Origin: Inia geoffrensis
Lineage: Eukaryota > Chordata > Mammalia > Artiodactyla > Iniidae
DNA: 64,000 bases
Direction of reading: 5' to 3'
Assembly: GCA_036417435.1 (NCBI GenBank)
Contig: CM070907.1
Location: 55,164,001 to 55,228,000, forward strand
The number at the start of each line of letters is the position of its first letter. The first letter of the stretch is position 1. The position numbers and the translations under genes were made by a program. Positions 49,380 through 60,121 of this stretch are shown here, piece by piece. The notes under the pieces were generated by a model. That model was not told the DNA's origin and searched no databases. It saw only the letters and a program-made list of their open reading frames with translations.

Positions 49380-49969
49380 ATAACTATAGCTGCATATAGA
49401 TATCTATCAGAGGACTAACACTACCTGATTTCAAGACTTACTATAAAGCTACAGTGATAAAGGTGGTGTGTTATTAGCAAAAGGACAGACAAATATATCA
49501 GTGGAACAGAACAGAGACCCTAAATAGACATACACAAATATAGTCAACTGATACTTGACAAATGAGCAAAGGAAATTCAATGGAGAAAGAACAGTCTTTT
49601 CAATGAATGGTGCGAGAACAACTTGACATCCACCTGCAAAAAAATTTAGACACAGACTCCACACTTTTCACAAAAATTAGCTCAAAATGTATCCACAGAC
49701 CTTAATGTAAAATGCAAAACTATAAAATGACTAGAAGATAACAAAAGAGAAAACCTAGATGACCTTAGATTGGGTGATGGCTTTTTAGATACAACAACAA
49801 AACCACAACCCATAAAAGGTTGATAACTTGGACTTATTTAAAAATTATAACTTCTGTTCTGCCAAAGACAGTATTAAGAGAATGAAAAGACAAGTCATAG
49901 ACTTGGTAAAATATTACCAAAACACACATTTGATAAAGGACTTATATTCCAAATATACAAAGAACTCTT
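49380..49969 (+). mobile_element. Older L1, 5' part, split by the young L1
   Basis: The sequence resembles the late ORF2 region of L1 (ATATCAGTGGAACAGAACAG, then CAAAGACAGTATTAAGAGAATG) but with many changes and stops. It stops exactly at the 14-bp duplication of the young L1 and resumes at 58382. Confidence 0.85.
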
Positions 49970-49995
49970 AAAACTCAACAATAGGGGAGAGAAGA

Positions 49996-50004
49996 AAGAT
50001 GGCG
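49996..50004 (+). promoter_or_regulatory. YY1-type site at the start of the young L1
   Basis: AAGATGGCG lies 13 bases into the element. In human L1 the same motif at the 5' end binds YY1 and fixes the transcription start. It is also kept in the older L1 of this window (near 6174). Confidence 0.6.
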
Positions 50005-50651
50005 GAAGAGTAAGACGCGGAGATCACCTTCCTTCCCACAGATACACCAGAAATACATCTACACGTGGAACAACTCTTACAGAACACCTACTGAAGGCTG
50101 GCAAAAGACCTCAGACCTCCTAAAAGGCAAGAAACTCCCCCACGTACCTGGGTAGGGCAAAAGAAAAAAAAAGAAAAAACAGGGACAAAAGAATAGGGAC
50201 GGCACCTGCACCAGTGGGAGGGAGCTGTGAAGGAGGAAAAGTCTCCACACACTAGGAAGCCCCTTCACGGGCAGAGACTGCGGGAGGCGGAGGAGGGAGC
50301 TTCGGAGCCGCAGAGGAGAGCACAGCAACAGGGGTGCGGAGGGGAAAGCGGAGAGATTCCCGCATAGAGGATCGGTGCCGACCGGCACTCACCAGCCCGA
50401 GAGGCTTGTCGGCTCACCCGCCGGGGCGGGCGGGGCTGCGAGCTAAAGCTCGGGTTTCGGTTTCAGACGGAGCGCAGGGAAAGGACTGGGGTTGGCGGCT
50501 TGAACATAGCCTGAAGGGGGTAGTGCACCACGGCTAGCCGGGAGGGAGTCCGGGGAAAAGTCTGCACCTGCCAAAGAGGCAAGAGACTTTTCCTTCCCGC
50601 TTTGTTTCCTGGTGCGCAAGGAGAGGGGTTTAAGAGCGCTGCTTTAACGAA

Positions 50652-50886
50652 CTCCAGAGACCAGCGCGAGCCGCGGCTGAAAGCGCAATCCCCAGAGACC
50701 GGCGCGAGCCGCGGCTGAAAGCGCAGACCCCAGAGACCGGCGCGAGCCGCGGCCAAAAGCGCGGAACCCAGAAACGAGCGCGAGCCGCGGCTAAAAGCAC
50801 GGACCTCACAGACAGGCGCGAGCCGCGGCTAAAAACGCGGATCCCAGAGACAGGCGCGAGCCGCGGCTAAAAGCACGGACCCCAGA
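50652..50886 (+). repeat. Six-copy 38-bp CpG-rich tandem array in the L1 5' UTR
   Basis: The core GCGAGCCGCGGC recurs with an exact 38-bp step at 50666, 50704, 50742, 50780, 50818 and 50856. Each unit reads roughly CCAGAGACCGGCGCGAGC then CGCGGCTAAAAGCGCGGA. Units differ by a few bases, mostly in the AAAGCGC arm. The older L1 in this window has a single, CpG-decayed version near 6800-6835. The array therefore expanded within the lineage and multiplies CpG sites in the internal promoter region. Confidence 0.93.
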
Positions 50887-51364
50887 GATGGGCGGGAAAC
50901 GCTAAGGCTGCTGCTGCCGCCACCAAGGGGCCTGTGTACGAGCACAGGTCATTATCCACACCCCTCTTCCGGGGAGCCTGCGCAGCCCGCCACTGCCAGG
51001 TTCCCGGGATCCAGTGACATCTGTCCAGGGAGAACACACGGCGGGCCTCAGGCTGGTGCAGCATCACGCCGGCCTCTGCCGCCGCAGGCCCGACCCGCAC
51101 GCCGTGCCCCTCTCTCCCCTCGGCCTGAGTGCGCCAAAACCCCCGAGTCAGAGGCTCCTTTAACCCTGTCCTGTCTGAGTGAAAAACAGACGCCCTCCAG
51201 CGACCTACACGCAGAGGCAGGGCCAAATCCAAAGCTGAGCCCCTGGGAACTGTGAGAACAAAGAAGTGAAAGGGAAATCTCTCCCAGCAGCCTCAGAAGC
51301 CGCAGATTAAAGCTCCACAATCAGCTTGATGTACCCTGCTTCTGTGGAATACATGAATAGACAG

Positions 51365-52440
51365 TGACTCATCCCAAATTGAGGTGGTAGACTTCGTATC
51401 CAAGATCTATGATTTTTTTCCCCTTTTTCCTCTTTTTGTGAAAGTGTATGTGTACGCTTCTCTTTAAGATCTTATCTGTATAGCTTTGCTTGCACCATTT
51501 GTCCTAGGGTTCTATCCGTCCATTGTTTTTTTTTTTTTTTTTTTCTATAAGAAAAATTTTTCTTTCTTAATAATTAATTTTAATAATTCTATTATACTTT
51601 ACCTTCCCTCTTTCTTTCTTTCCTTCCCCCCTTTATACAACGAATCATCCCAAGTGGAGGAGGTGGTCTTTGAAAGCAAGATTTATGATTTTTTTCCCCT
51701 TTACCTCTTCTCGTGAGGGTGTATGTGTAAGCTTCAGTGTAGGATTTTGTCTGTATAGCGTGGCTTTCAACATTTGTCCTAAGGTTATATCCGTCCTTTT
51801 TCTTTTTTCTTTTTTTTTTCCTCCTTTTTTTTCTATAAGAAAAACATTTTTTTCTTAATAATTAATTTTAATAATTCTATTATACTTTACCTTCCCTCTC
51901 TCTTTCTTTCCTTCCCCCCTTTATACAACGAATCATCCCAAGTGGAGGAGGTGGTCTTTGAAAGCAAGATTTATGATTTTTTCCCCTTTACCTCTTTTCG
52001 CGAGGGTGGGTGTGTAAGCTTCAGTGTAGGATTTTGTCTGTATAGCTTGGCTTTCAACATTTGTCCTAAGGTTATATCCGTCCTTTTTTTTTTTTTTTTT
52101 TTTCCTTTCTTATTTTTTCCTTTTTTTTCTATATGAAAAAAAAAAATTTCTTTCTTAATAATTAATTTTAATAATTCTATTATACTTTACCTTCCCTCTT
52201 TCTTTCTTTCCTTCCCCCCTTTATACAACGAATCATCCCAAGTGGAGGAGGTGGTCTTTGAAAGCAAGATTTATGATTTTTTTCCCCTTTACCTCTTTTC
52301 GTGAGGGTGTGTGTATAAGCTTCAGTGTAGGATTTTGTCTGTATAGCGTGGCTTTCAACATTTGTCCTAAGGTTATATACGTCCTTTTTTTTTTTTTTTT
52401 CTTCTTTCCCCTAAATAATTATGTTTTAATTCAATAACTT
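51365..52440 (+). repeat. About four copies of a 276-300-bp T-rich unit in the L1 5' UTR
   Basis: The landmark (CGAATCATCCCAAGTGGAGG or its variant) occurs at 51365 (diverged), 51641, 51929 and 52229, giving steps of 276, 288 and 300 bp. Each unit runs from this landmark through AAGATTTATGATTTTTT, TGTAAGCTTCAGTGTAGG, a long T tract, and AATTAATTTTAATAATTC. The variable T tracts account for the length differences. The older L1 at 6165 has only one short equivalent near 7325-7400. Short frames here of 60-76 aa are by-products of the array. Confidence 0.92.
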
Positions 52441-52479
52441 TATTATACTTTACTTCATTCTATTTTACTGTATCTACTT

Positions 52480-52640
52480 TCTGTCCTTTTTCCTTCCTTC
52501 CTTCCTCCCTTCCTCCCTCCCTCCTTTCTTTCCTTCGGGCCTTCTTTCCTTCTTCTTTCTTTCTTCCTTCCTTCCCTCCCTCCTTCCTCCCTTCCTTCCT
52601 TCCTTCCCTCCTTCCCTTCTTTCTTTCTATCTTCCTATTT
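52480..52640 (+). repeat. TTCC-rich simple repeat in the L1 5' UTR
   Basis: About 160 bases made almost wholly of CTTCC, CTTT and CCTCC units on the + strand, following the T-rich array and ending before the unique segment that leads to ORF1. It adds to the length of this L1 5' UTR. Confidence 0.85.
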
Positions 52641-53198
52641 CTACTAATTCTCTCTACTTTCTCTCCCTTTTAATCTGAGCTGTGTGGATGAAAGGTTCTT
52701 GCTGCTCCTGCCAGGAATCAGGACTCTACCTCTGAGGGGAGAGAGCCAACTTCAGAACACTGGTCCACAAGAGATTTCCCAGCACCACATAATATCAAAC
52801 GGCGAAAATCTCCCAGGGATCTCCACCTTAACACCAGCACCCAGCTTCACTCAACGGCCAGCAAGCTACACTGCTGGAAAACCTATGCCAAACAACTAGC
52901 AAAACAGAAACACAACCGCACCCATTAACAGAGAGGCTGCCTAAAATCATAATAAGTCCAGAGACACCCCAAAACACACCACCAGACGTGGACCTGCCCA
53001 CCAGAGAGACAAGATCCAGCCTCATCCACCAGAACACAAGCACTAGTCCCCTCCACCAGGAAATATACACAACCCACTAGACCAACCTTAGCCACTGGAG
53101 ACAGACATCAAAAACAACGGGAACTACGAACGTGTAGCCTGCAAAAAAAAAAAAAAAAAAAAAAAAGAGGGGACCCCAAACACAGTAAGATAAGCAAA

Positions 53199-54104
53199 AT
53201 GAGAAGACAGAAAAACACACAGCAGATGAAGGAGCAAGATAAAAATGCACCAGACCTAACAAATGAAGAGGTAATAGGCAGTCTACCTGAAAAAGAATTC
53301 AGAATAATGATAGTAAAGATGATCCAGAATCTCGGAAATAGAATGGAGGCAAGGATGGAGAAGATGCAAGAAATGTTTAACAAAGATCTAGAAGAACTAA
53401 AGAACAAACAAACAGAGATGAACAACACAATAACTGAAATGAAAAATACACTAGATGGGATCAATAGCAGAATAACTGAGGCAGAAGAACGGATAAGTGA
53501 CCTGGAAGATAAACTAGTGGTAATAACGACTGCAGAGCAGAATAAAGAAAAAAGAATGAAAAGAACTGAGGACAGTCTCAGAGACCTCTGGGACAATATT
53601 AAACGCACCAACATTCGAATTATAGGGGTTCCAGAGGATGAAGAGAAAAAGAAAGGGACTGAGAAAATATTTGAAGAGATTATAGTTGAAAACTTCCCTA
53701 ATATGGGAAAGGAAATAGTTAACCAAGTCCAGGAAGCAGAGAGAGTCCCATACAGGATAAACCCAAGGAGAAATACGCCAAGACACATATTAATCAAACT
53801 CTCAAAAATTAAATACAAAGAAAGCATATTAAAAGCAGCAAGGGAAAAAAAACAAATAACACACAAGGGAATCCCCATAAGGCTAACAGCTGATCTCTCA
53901 GCAGAAACTCTGCAAGCCAGAAGGGAGTGGCAGGACATACTGAAAGTGATGAAGGAGAAAAGCCTGCAACCACGATTACTCTACCCAGCAAAGATCTCAT
54001 TCAGATTTGATGGAGAAATTAAAACCTTCACAGACAAGCAAAAGCTGAGAGAGTTCAGCACCACCAAACCAGCTTTACAACAACTGCTAAAGGAACTTCT
54101 CTAG
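53199..54104 (+). CDS. L1 ORF1 protein (ORF1p), intact, 301 aa
   Basis: ORF1p is the RNA-binding chaperone that coats L1 RNA as trimers in the cytoplasmic RNP needed for retrotransposition. The N-terminal third is charged and heptad-like (about residues 40-120, rich in Glu, Lys, Leu and Met), as expected for the trimeric coiled coil. The middle (about 125-215) contains the RRM-like stretch with NIRIIGVPEDEEKKKGTEKI and the REVP-like RIN PRRNTPRHILIKLS region. The C-terminal domain continues to LLKELL. It is shorter than the human protein (338 aa), mostly in the N-terminal part. An A-run of about 26 bases lies roughly 30 bases upstream of the start, at 53143-53166. The stop is TAG at 54102-54104 and ORF2 follows after 58 bases. 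I see no break. Confidence 0.95.
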   Translation: MRRQKNTQQMKEQDKNAPDLTNEEVIGSLPEKEFRIMIVKMIQNLGNRMEARMEKMQEMFNKDLEELKNKQTEMNNTITEMKNTLDGINSRITEAEERISDLEDKLVVITTAEQNKEKRMKRTEDSLRDLWDNIKRTNIRIIGVPEDEEKKKGTEKIFEEIIVENFPNMGKEIVNQVQEAERVPYRINPRRNTPRHILIKLSKIKYKESILKAAREKKQITHKGIPIRLTADLSAETLQARREWQDILKVMKEKSLQPRLLYPAKISFRFDGEIKTFTDKQKLREFSTTKPALQQLLKELL

Positions 54105-54162
54105 ACAAGAAACACAAGAGAAGGAAAGGACCTATAACAACGAACCCAAAACAATTTAGAAA

Positions 54163-57100
54163 ATGGGAATAGGAACATACATATCGATAATTACCTTAAA
54201 TGTAAATGGACTAAATGCTCCCACCAAAAGACACAGATTGGCTGAATGGATACAAAAACAAGACCCATATATATGCTGTCTACAAGAGACCCACTTCAGA
54301 CCTAGAGACACATACAGACTGAAAGTAAGGGGATGGAAAAAGATGTTCCATGCAAATGGAAATCAAAAGAAAGCTGGAGTAGCAATTCTCATATCAGACA
54401 AAATAGACTTTAAAATAAAGACCATTACAAGAGACAAAGAAGGACACTACATAATGATTAAGGGATCGATCCAAGAAGAAGATATAACAATTGTAAATAT
54501 TTATGCACCTAACACAGGAGCACCTCAATACATAAGGCAAAAACTAACAGCCATAAAAGGGGAAATCGACAGTAATACATTCATAGTAGGGGACTTCAAC
54601 ACCCCACTTTCACCAATGGACAGATCATCCAAAATGAAAATAAATAAGGAAACACAAGCCTTAAATGATACATTAAACAAGATGGACTTAATTGATATCT
54701 ATAGGACACTCCATCCAAAAACAACAGAATACACTTTTTTCTCAAGTGCTCATGGAACATTCTCCAGGATAGATCATATCTTGGGTCACAAATCAAGCCT
54801 TGGTAAATTTAAGAAAATTGAAATTGTATCAAGTATCTTCTCCGACCACAATGCCATGAGACTAGATATCAATTACAGGAAAAGATCTGTAAAAAATACA
54901 AACACATGGAGGCTAAACAATACATTACTCAATAATGAAGTGATCACTGAAGAAATCAAAGAGGAAATTAAAAAATACCTAGAAACAAATGACAATGGAG
55001 ACACAACGACCCAAAACCTATGGGATGCTGCAAAAGCAGTTCTAAGAGGGAAGTTTATAGCAATACAAGCCCACCTTAAGAAGCAGGAAACATCTCGAAT
55101 AAACAACCTAACCTTACACCTAAAGCAATTAGAGAAAGAACAAAAAAACCCCAAACTGAGTAGAAGGAAAGAAATTATAAAAATCAGATCAGAAATAAAC
55201 GAAAAAGAAATGAAGGAAACAATAGCAAAGATCAATAAAACTAAAAGTTGGTTCTTTGAGAAGATAAACAAAATAGATAAACCATTAGCCAGACTCATCA
55301 AGAAAAAAAGGGAGAAGACTCAAATCAATAGAATTAGAAATGAAAAAGGAGAAGTAACAACTGACACTGCAGAAATAAATATGATCATGAGAGATTACTA
55401 CAAGCAACTCTATGCCAATAAAATGGACAATCTGGAAGAAATGGACACATTCTTAGAAATGCACAAACTACCAAGACTGAATCAGGAAGAAATAGAAAAT
55501 ATGAACAGACCAATCACAAACACTGAAATTGAAACTGTGATTAAAAATCTTCCAACAAACAAAAGCCCAGGACCAGATGGCTTCACAGCTGAATTCTATC
55601 AAGCATTTAGAGAAGAGCTAACACCTATCCTTCTCAAACTCTTCCAAAATATAGCAGAGGGAGGAACACTCCCCAATTCCTTCTACGAGGCCACCATCAC
55701 CTTGATACCAAAACCAGACAAGGATGTCACAAAGAAAGAAAACTACAGGCCAATATCACTGATGAACATAGATGCAAAAATCCTCAACAAAATACTAGCA
55801 AACAGAATCCAACAGCACATCAAAAGGATCATACACCATGATCAAGTGGGGTTTATTCCAGGAATGCAAGGATTCTTCAATATACGCAAGTCTATCAATG
55901 TGATACACCATATTAACAAATTGAAGGAGAAAAACCATATGATCATCTCAATAGATGCAGAGAAAGCTTTTGACAAAATTCAACACACATTTATGATAAA
56001 AACCCTACAGAAAGTAGGCATAGAGGGACCTTTCCTCAACATAATAAAGGCCATATATGACAAACCCACAGCCAACATCATCCTCAATGGTGAAAAACTG
56101 AAAGCATTTCCACTAAGATCAGGAACAAGACAAGGTTGCCCACTCTCACCACTCTTATTCAACATAGTTTTGGAAGTTTTAGCCACAGCAATCAGAGAAG
56201 AAAAGGAAATAAAAGGAATCCAAATCGGAAAAGAAGAAGTAAAGCTGTCACTGTTTGCAGATGACATGATACTATACATAGAGAATCCTAAAGATGCTAC
56301 CAGAAAACTACTAGAGATAATCAATGAATTTGGTAAAGTAGCAGGATACAAAATTAATGCACAGAAATCTCTGGCATTCCTATATACTAGTGATGAAAAA
56401 TCTGAAAGTGAAATCAAGAAAACACTCCCATTTACCATTGCAACAAAAAGAATAAAATACCTAGGAATAAACCTACCTAGGGAGACAAAAGACCTGTATG
56501 CAGAAAATTATAAGACACTGATGAAAGAAATTAAAGACGATACAAATAGATGGAGGGATATACCATGTTCTTGGATTGGAAGAATCAACATTGTGAAAAT
56601 GACTCTACTACCCAAAGCAATCTATAGATTCAATGCAATCCCTATCAAACTGCCACTGGCATTTTTCACAGAATTAGAAAAAAAATGTTCACAATTTGTA
56701 TGGAAACACAAAAGACCCCGAATAGCTAAAGCAATCTTGAGAGCGAAAAACGGAGCTGGAGGAATCAGGCTCCCTGACTTCAGACTATACTACAAAGCTA
56801 CAGTAATCAAGACAGTATGGTACTGGCACAAAAACAGAACGATAGATCAATGGAACAGAATAGAAAGCCCAGAGATAAACCCACGCACATATGGACACCT
56901 TATCTTTGATAATGGTGGCAGGAATATACAGTGGAGAAAGGACAGCCTCTTCAATAAGTGGTGCTGGGAAAACTGGACAGCTACATGTAAAAGTATGAGC
57001 TTAGATCACTCCCTAACACCATACACAAAAATAAGCTCAAAATGGATTAAAGACCTAAATGTAAGGCCAGAAACTATCAAACTTTTAGAGGAAAACATAG

Positions 57101-57978
57101 GCAGAACACTCTATGACATAAATCACAGCAAGATCCTTTTTGACCCACCTCCTAGAGCAATGGAAATAAAAACAAAAATAAACAAATGGGACCTAATGAA
57201 ACTTCAAAGCTTTTGCACAGCAAAGGAAACCTTAAACAAGACCAAAAGACAACCCTCAGAATGGGAGAAAATATTTGCAAATGAAGCAACTGACAAAGGA
57301 TTAATCTCCAAAATTTACAAGCAGCTTATGCAGCTCAATGACAAAAAAACAAACAACCCAATCCAAAAATGGGCAGAAGACCTAAATAGACATTTCTCCA
57401 AAGAAGATATGCAGACTGCCAACAAACACATGAAAGAATGCTCAACATCATTAATCATTAGAGAAATGCAAATCAAAACTACAATGAGATATCATCTCAC
57501 ACCAGTTAGAATGGCCATCATCAAAAAATCTAGAAACAATAAATGCTGGAGAGGGTGTGGACAAAAGGGAACCCTCTTGCACTGCTGGTGGGAATGTGAA
57601 TTGGTTCAGCCACTATGGAGAACAGTATGGAGGTTCCTTAAAAAACTCAAAATAGAACTACCATATGACCCAGCAATCCCACTACTGGGCATATACCCTG
57701 AGAAAACCAAAATTGAAAAAGAGGCGTGTACCAAAATGTTCATCGCAGCTCTATTTACAATAGCCCGGGGATGGAAACAACCTAAGTGCCCACCGTCAGA
57801 TGAATGGATAAAGAAGATGTGGCACATATACACAATGGAATATTACTCAGCATTAAAAAGAAACGAAATTGAGCTATTTGTAATGAGGTGGATAGACCTC
57901 GAGTCTGTCATACAGAGTGAAGTAAGTCAGAAAGACAAAGACAAATACCGTATGCTAACACATATATATGGAATTTAA
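54163..57978 (+). CDS. L1 ORF2 protein: endonuclease and reverse transcriptase, intact, 1271 aa
   Basis: ORF2p nicks target DNA and copies L1 RNA onto it. The ATG at 54163 is set by an in-frame TAG two codons upstream (54157-54159). The APE-type endonuclease spans about residues 1-235, with Asn13, Glu42 in LQETHF, Tyr in NIYAPN, Asp and Asn in [10 protein letters not shown], Asp in SRIDHILGH, and the closing SDH. The reverse transcriptase is about 440-770, with [38 protein letters not shown] and the catalytic [12 protein letters not shown]. The C-terminal Cys-His motif [18 protein letters not shown] is complete. The length, 1271, is close to the 1275 of human L1. No stop or frameshift is present and every catalytic residue I can place is kept. 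Translation is expected by reinitiation after ORF1. Confidence 0.97.
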   Translation: MGIGTYISIITLNVNGLNAPTKRHRLAEWIQKQDPYICCLQETHFRPRDTYRLKVRGWKKMFHANGNQKKAGVAILISDKIDFKIKTITRDKEGHYIMIKGSIQEEDITIVNIYAPNTGAPQYIRQKLTAIKGEIDSNTFIVGDFNTPLSPMDRSSKMKINKETQALNDTLNKMDLIDIYRTLHPKTTEYTFFSSAHGTFSRIDHILGHKSSLGKFKKIEIVSSIFSDHNAMRLDINYRKRSVKNTNTWRLNNTLLNNEVITEEIKEEIKKYLETNDNGDTTTQNLWDAAKAVLRGKFIAIQAHLKKQETSRINNLTLHLKQLEKEQKNPKLSRRKEIIKIRSEINEKEMKETIAKINKTKSWFFEKINKIDKPLARLIKKKREKTQINRIRNEKGEVTTDTAEINMIMRDYYKQLYANKMDNLEEMDTFLEMHKLPRLNQEEIENMNRPITNTEIETVIKNLPTNKSPGPDGFTAEFYQAFREELTPILLKLFQNIAEGGTLPNSFYEATITLIPKPDKDVTKKENYRPISLMNIDAKILNKILANRIQQHIKRIIHHDQVGFIPGMQGFFNIRKSINVIHHINKLKEKNHMIISIDAEKAFDKIQHTFMIKTLQKVGIEGPFLNIIKAIYDKPTANIILNGEKLKAFPLRSGTRQGCPLSPLLFNIVLEVLATAIREEKEIKGIQIGKEEVKLSLFADDMILYIENPKDATRKLLEIINEFGKVAGYKINAQKSLAFLYTSDEKSESEIKKTLPFTIATKRIKYLGINLPRETKDLYAENYKTLMKEIKDDTNRWRDIPCSWIGRINIVKMTLLPKAIYRFNAIPIKLPLAFFTELEKKCSQFVWKHKRPRIAKAILRAKNGAGGIRLPDFRLYYKATVIKTVWYWHKNRTIDQWNRIESPEINPRTYGHLIFDNGGRNIQWRKDSLFNKWCWENWTATCKSMSLDHSLTPYTKISSKWIKDLNVRPETIKLLEENIGRTLYDINHSKILFDPPPRAMEIKTKINKWDLMKLQSFCTAKETLNKTKRQPSEWEKIFANEATDKGLISKIYKQLMQLNDKKTNNPIQKWAEDLNRHFSKEDMQTANKHMKECSTSLIIREMQIKTTMRYHLTPVRMAIIKKSRNNKCWRGCGQKGTLLHCWWECELVQPLWRTVWRFLKKLKIELPYDPAIPLLGIYPEKTKIEKEACTKMFIAALFTIARGWKQPKCPPSDEWIKKMWHIYTMEYYSALKRNEIELFVMRWIDLESVIQSEVSQKDKDKYRMLTHIYGI

Positions 57979-58329
57979 GAAAAAAAAATGTTATGAAGAA
58001 CCTAGGGGTAAGACAGGAATAAAGACACAGACCTACTGGAGAACGGACTTGAGGATATGGGGAGAGGGAGGGGTGAGCTATGAGAGGGCGAGGGAGGGGC
58101 ATGGACATATATATACTAACAAACGTAAGGTAGATAGCTAATGGGAAGCAGCCGCTTGGCACAGGGATATCTGCTCGGTGCTTTGTGACTGCCTGGAGGG
58201 GTGGGATAGGGAGGGAAGGAAGGAGAGATACGCAAGAGGGAAGAAATATGTGAACGTCTGTATATATATAACTGATTCACTTTATTGTAAAGTAGAAACT
58301 GACACACCATTGTAGAGCAATTTTAACCC

Positions 58330-58335
58330 AATAAA
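58330..58335 (+). terminator. L1 polyadenylation signal
   Basis: AATAAA lies a few bases before the poly-A tail of the young L1 and closes its roughly 370-bp 3' UTR. Confidence 0.85.
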
Positions 58336-58336
58336 G

Positions 58337-58367
<31 letters not shown>

Positions 58368-58374
<7 letters not shown>

Positions 58375-59460
58375 AACAATAAGAAAACAAACAACCCAAT
58401 CAAAAAACGGACAAAAAAAATCTGGAGAGACACCACACCAAAGAAGATATAGAGACGGCAAATAAGCACATGAAAAGATAATCAACATCATATGTCATTA
58501 GGGACTTGCAAATTAAAACACAACAAAATACCACTACTTACCTATTAGAACGACTAAAACCCAAAAGAGTGATAACAGCAAATGTTGGTGAGGATGTGCA
58601 GCAACAAGAATTCTCATTCACTACTGAGGGAATGCAAAATAGTACAGCCACTTTGAGAGACAGTTTGGCAGTTTCTTATAAAGCTAAATATAGGCTTACC
58701 ATACAATCTAGCAATTGCACTCCTAGGTATTTATCCAAATGAGTTGAAAAACCTGTCCACAAATATTTATTGCAGCCATACTCATAACTGCCAAAATTCA
58801 GAAGTAACCAAGATATTCTTCAATAGATGAATGGATAGACAAGCATCCATACAATGCGTATTATTCAGCAATAAAAGAACTATCAAGCCATGAAGACCTA
58901 GAAAAACCTAGTCTGAAAAGGCTGACTCCAATTATATAATATTCAGGAAAAGGAAAAACTATAGAAGCAGCAAAAAGCCCAGTGGTTGCCAGGGGCCAAG
59001 AAAGTGGGGGCAGGGATGAACAGGTGAAACATAGGGTTTTTTTTTTTGACTGTGCAGCACAGCATGCGGGATCTTAGTTCCCCAACCAGGGATGGAACCC
59101 ATGCCCCCTGCAGTAGAAGCTCAGAGTCGTAACCACTGGACTGGCAGGGAAGTCTCCACAGGGCATTTTTAAGGTGGTAAAACTATTCTGTAATACTATA
59201 CTATACTATAATGGTGGATATCTGATATGATGCATTTGTCAAAACCCATAGAAATATACAACACAAAGAGCTTTAGTTAATAATAATGTATCGATACTGA
59301 TTCATCAATTGTACCCACTGATACAAGATGTTAATAGAGGAAGTGCTGGGAGGAGTGGGAGAGATGGAGTACACAGGAGGTCTGTGTACTTCCTGGTCAA
59401 TTTTTCTATAAGCCTAAAATTGCTCGAAAAATAAAGTCTATTAAAATAAAATAAAGGGCA
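58368..59460 (+). mobile_element. Older L1, 3' part, split by the young L1
   Basis: Continues the older L1 with the ORF2 C-terminal stretch (AAACAAACAACCCAATCAAA, AATGTTGGTGAGGATGTGCA) and a decayed 3' end with AATAAAGT near 59440. It is interrupted by a short antisense SINE at 59037-59154. No open frame remains. Confidence 0.8.
59037..59154 (-). mobile_element. Short tRNA-derived SINE, antisense
   Basis: The minus strand reads a CHR-like head (AGACTTCCCTGCCAGTCCAG) with a GGTTCCATCCCTGGTTGGGG B-box region and a poly-A end. It is about 118 bp and lacks the long CHR tail. Flanks CATAGGGTTTTT and CACAGGGCATTTTT look like a decayed target duplication. Confidence 0.75.
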
Positions 59461-59618
59461 AATGTCAAACAAACAAAAAAAGACATATAAGATAAATCTC
59501 ATTTTCTTTTTCATTAGATTCATTAGACCTAAAATTACTCTGTCAAATTATTGTAAAAGTTTCTAAACTCTCTCAATTTCTATGCTTACCTCACTGCAGA
59601 CTGGGAACGGTTCAAACT

Positions 59619-60006
59619 CTACTTTGAGTGATCTGGGCACCTTTTACTAAACGCAGTCCTGTTTGCAATGACGCTGGTGCAACTAGGGCACCTTCCACTC
59701 AACACAGTCCTGTTTGCAATGACCCTCTTACTCCCTGGTACCCTATGGGAAAGGTGATAGTCTAAGGGCAGTCTATCCCCTATAGAACGTAGTTGGACTA
59801 TCACCTCCATTAACTATACTTTGTACTTCTAATAATTCAGTCTGAAGCTGCACTAGCTTTTTAGTCACTGCAGTGCCTTTGGCTGACACTGGCCTTAGGC
59901 AGCCAAAACCACAATTTTCATAAGAATAGCAACAGGCTAGGTCTCCTCTAGGCTCCCCATATTTTGCCATTTCTTTCAGACTTAAAATATAGAACTTCAC
60001 TGCCAT
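59619..60006 (-). other. Unidentified region with two overlapping small frames and a 61-bp-step direct repeat
   Basis: The direct repeat GGGCACCTT(T/C)... CAGTCCTGTTTGCAATGAC occurs at about 59635-59674 and 59696-59732. Minus-strand frames of 77 codons (59773-60006) and 63 codons (59619-59810) overlap here in different phases. Neither resembles a protein I know, and the first ends MAVKFY... to TTFYRG. It may be part of an old LTR or an unclassified repeat. I do not claim a gene. Confidence 0.35.
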
Positions 60007-60068
60007 CCACCTTAAATTTCATCTTTTTTGGCTTCAACCCACCTTTTCAAGCTCACTCGCTCTCGCTG

Positions 60069-60073
<5 letters not shown>

Positions 60074-60118
<45 letters not shown>
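60074..60118 (+). repeat. (TC)n microsatellite
   Basis: About 44 bases of pure TC dinucleotides after a CTCGCTCTCGCTGGCTC lead-in. Confidence 0.97.

Positions 60119-60119
<1 letters not shown>

Positions 60120-60121
<2 letters not shown>

Larger units (their letters stand above)
49984..58367 (+). mobile_element. Full-length, intact young L1 retrotransposon (8.4 kb)
   Basis: This complete LINE-1 has a 5' UTR (49984-53198), ORF1, ORF2, a 3' UTR and a poly-A tail of about 30 bases. It is flanked by a perfect 14-bp duplication, AAAACTCAACAATA, at 49970-49983 and 58368-58381. The upstream junction reads CTT|AAAACT, matching the L1 endonuclease cut preference. It starts GGGGAGAGAAGAAAGATGGCGG, with the YY1-type AAGATGGCG found at the start of many L1s. 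Both frames are uninterrupted and the duplication is unmutated, so insertion is recent. It is longer than a usual 6-7 kb L1 because of tandem arrays in the 5' UTR. It sits inside an older L1 and points away from PAK1. It could still be active, but this cannot be shown from sequence. Confidence 0.96.

Noticed and set aside
50652..50886. Regularly spaced repeats as a CRISPR-like array
   Set aside because: The 38-bp units are contiguous tandem repeats without unique spacers, in an animal L1 promoter.
50077..51320. Antisense frames of 90-121 codons in the young L1 5' UTR as a possible ORF0
   Set aside because: Human L1 has an antisense ORF0, but these frames are explained by GC bias and tandem repeats, and I see no likeness to support a coding role.
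51486..52136. Repeated 62-76-codon frames with near-identical proteins, as a possible tandem gene family
   Set aside because: They are the T-rich 276-300-bp units of the L1 5' UTR translated by chance.
53108..53938. 276-codon minus-strand frame
   Set aside because: It is antisense to the intact L1 ORF1 and exists only because the A-rich sense strand lacks reverse-strand stops.
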